A stretch of DNA of 20,503 nucleotides from the IMG/VR virus record IMGVR_UViG_3300020214_000155, positions 1 to 20,503 of that record; one strand, written 5' to 3'. Each line of letters opens with the position of its first letter. Position 1 is the first letter of the stretch. This DNA is from a virus. Shown here in pieces: positions 20,435 to 20,503 of the stretch. The translations under genes were made by a program, and so were the position numbers. The notes beneath the pieces are model-generated. The model was not told the DNA's origin and did no database searches. It saw only the letters and a list, made by a program, of their open reading frames with translations.

Positions 20435-20503
20435 ATGTCATCTTTTTACGAATTTTATAAAAAATTAAGTCAGGAACGGCGTATTCATGAAAATACACCC
20501 GGC
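20435..20503 (+). CDS. Start of a leader-bearing gene (3' end outside window)
   Basis: AAGGGG lies 8 nt before ATG 20435. The visible 23 codons begin MSSFYEFYKKLSQE, matching the M-x-[ST]-[YF]-x-[DE]-[FW] leader pattern, and run off the window. It is preceded by an AT-rich stretch (taatatatataaaa) 26 nt after the gp14-like stop. Probably a virion- or prohead-directed protein. Confidence 0.6.
   Translation, partial: MSSFYEFYKKLSQERRIHENTPG

Overview
The window looks like part of a large tailed-phage (caudovirus) genome of the broad T4-like type. Genes are tightly packed with short gaps and frequent start/stop overlaps. Two proteins have the flavour of T4-type neck proteins (gp13-like at 13149-14021 on the minus strand, gp14-like at 19870-20409 on the plus strand). 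There is a free-standing HNH homing endonuclease, a TATAAATA box of the T4 late-promoter type, and several proteins whose first residues resemble the T4 capsid-targeting leader (T4 IPIII begins MKTYQEFIAE). The genome is moderately AT-rich. The host cannot be named. A LolA-like secreted protein (860-1690) and a HEAT-like secreted protein (10255-10947) resemble proteins I associate with planctomycetes, so a Gram-negative, possibly planctomycete-type, host is a weak inference. All family assignments are from recognition of the sequence, without database searches.

Layout. 1-770 (-): cut-off acidic/lysine-rich protein with a 12-copy 9-bp repeat. 860-1690 (+): LolA-like exported protein. 1691-2302 (-): three tiny Cys/Gly or basic proteins in a tight operon. 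2328-4662 (+): TPR glycosyltransferase overlapping a second transferase-like protein. 4706-7036: small phage proteins on alternating strands (histone-H1-like tail, zinc-finger protein, winged-helix protein), separated by clean terminators. 7059-8672: a self-contained cassette made of a terminator, a good sigma70-type promoter containing an inverted repeat, a GC-richer AAA+ ATPase gene and a highly structured candidate RNA. 8674-10025: a GNA1-type glucosamine-6-phosphate N-acetyltransferase with a 36-residue signal-peptide ORF in front (-), then an RmlA-type nucleotidyltransferase (+). 10041-10202 (-): a relic of a family-4-type uracil-DNA glycosylase. 10255-11762 (+): HEAT-like secreted protein coupled to a DUF6065-like protein. 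11728-14021 (-): four-gene operon of gp13-like neck protein, leader-bearing protein, zinc-ribbon Nudix hydrolase and small HTH protein. 14063-17493 (+): a 1043-residue orphan and a small protein. 17478-18907 (-): HNH endonuclease and a structural-type protein. 19002-20503 (+): virion-type beta protein, double terminator, a frameshifted small gene, gp14-like neck protein and the start of a further leader-bearing gene.

How the parts may work together. Virion assembly genes (prohead-core candidates and neck proteins) lie on both strands and are interleaved with accessory genes. Four genes (GNA1, RmlA, TPR-glycosyltransferase and the transferase at 3829) point to sugar-nucleotide production and glycosylation of phage or host structures. 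The most novel-looking items are the AAA+ plus structured-RNA cassette (7092-8672), the set of capsid-targeting-like leaders, and the +1-frameshifted gene at 19615-19870. No stretch longer than 300 bases lacks a gene. The larger gaps are 7037-7231 (terminator, promoter, leader), 8522-8673 (structured RNA), 10026-10254 (UDG relic) and 19428-19614 (two terminators).
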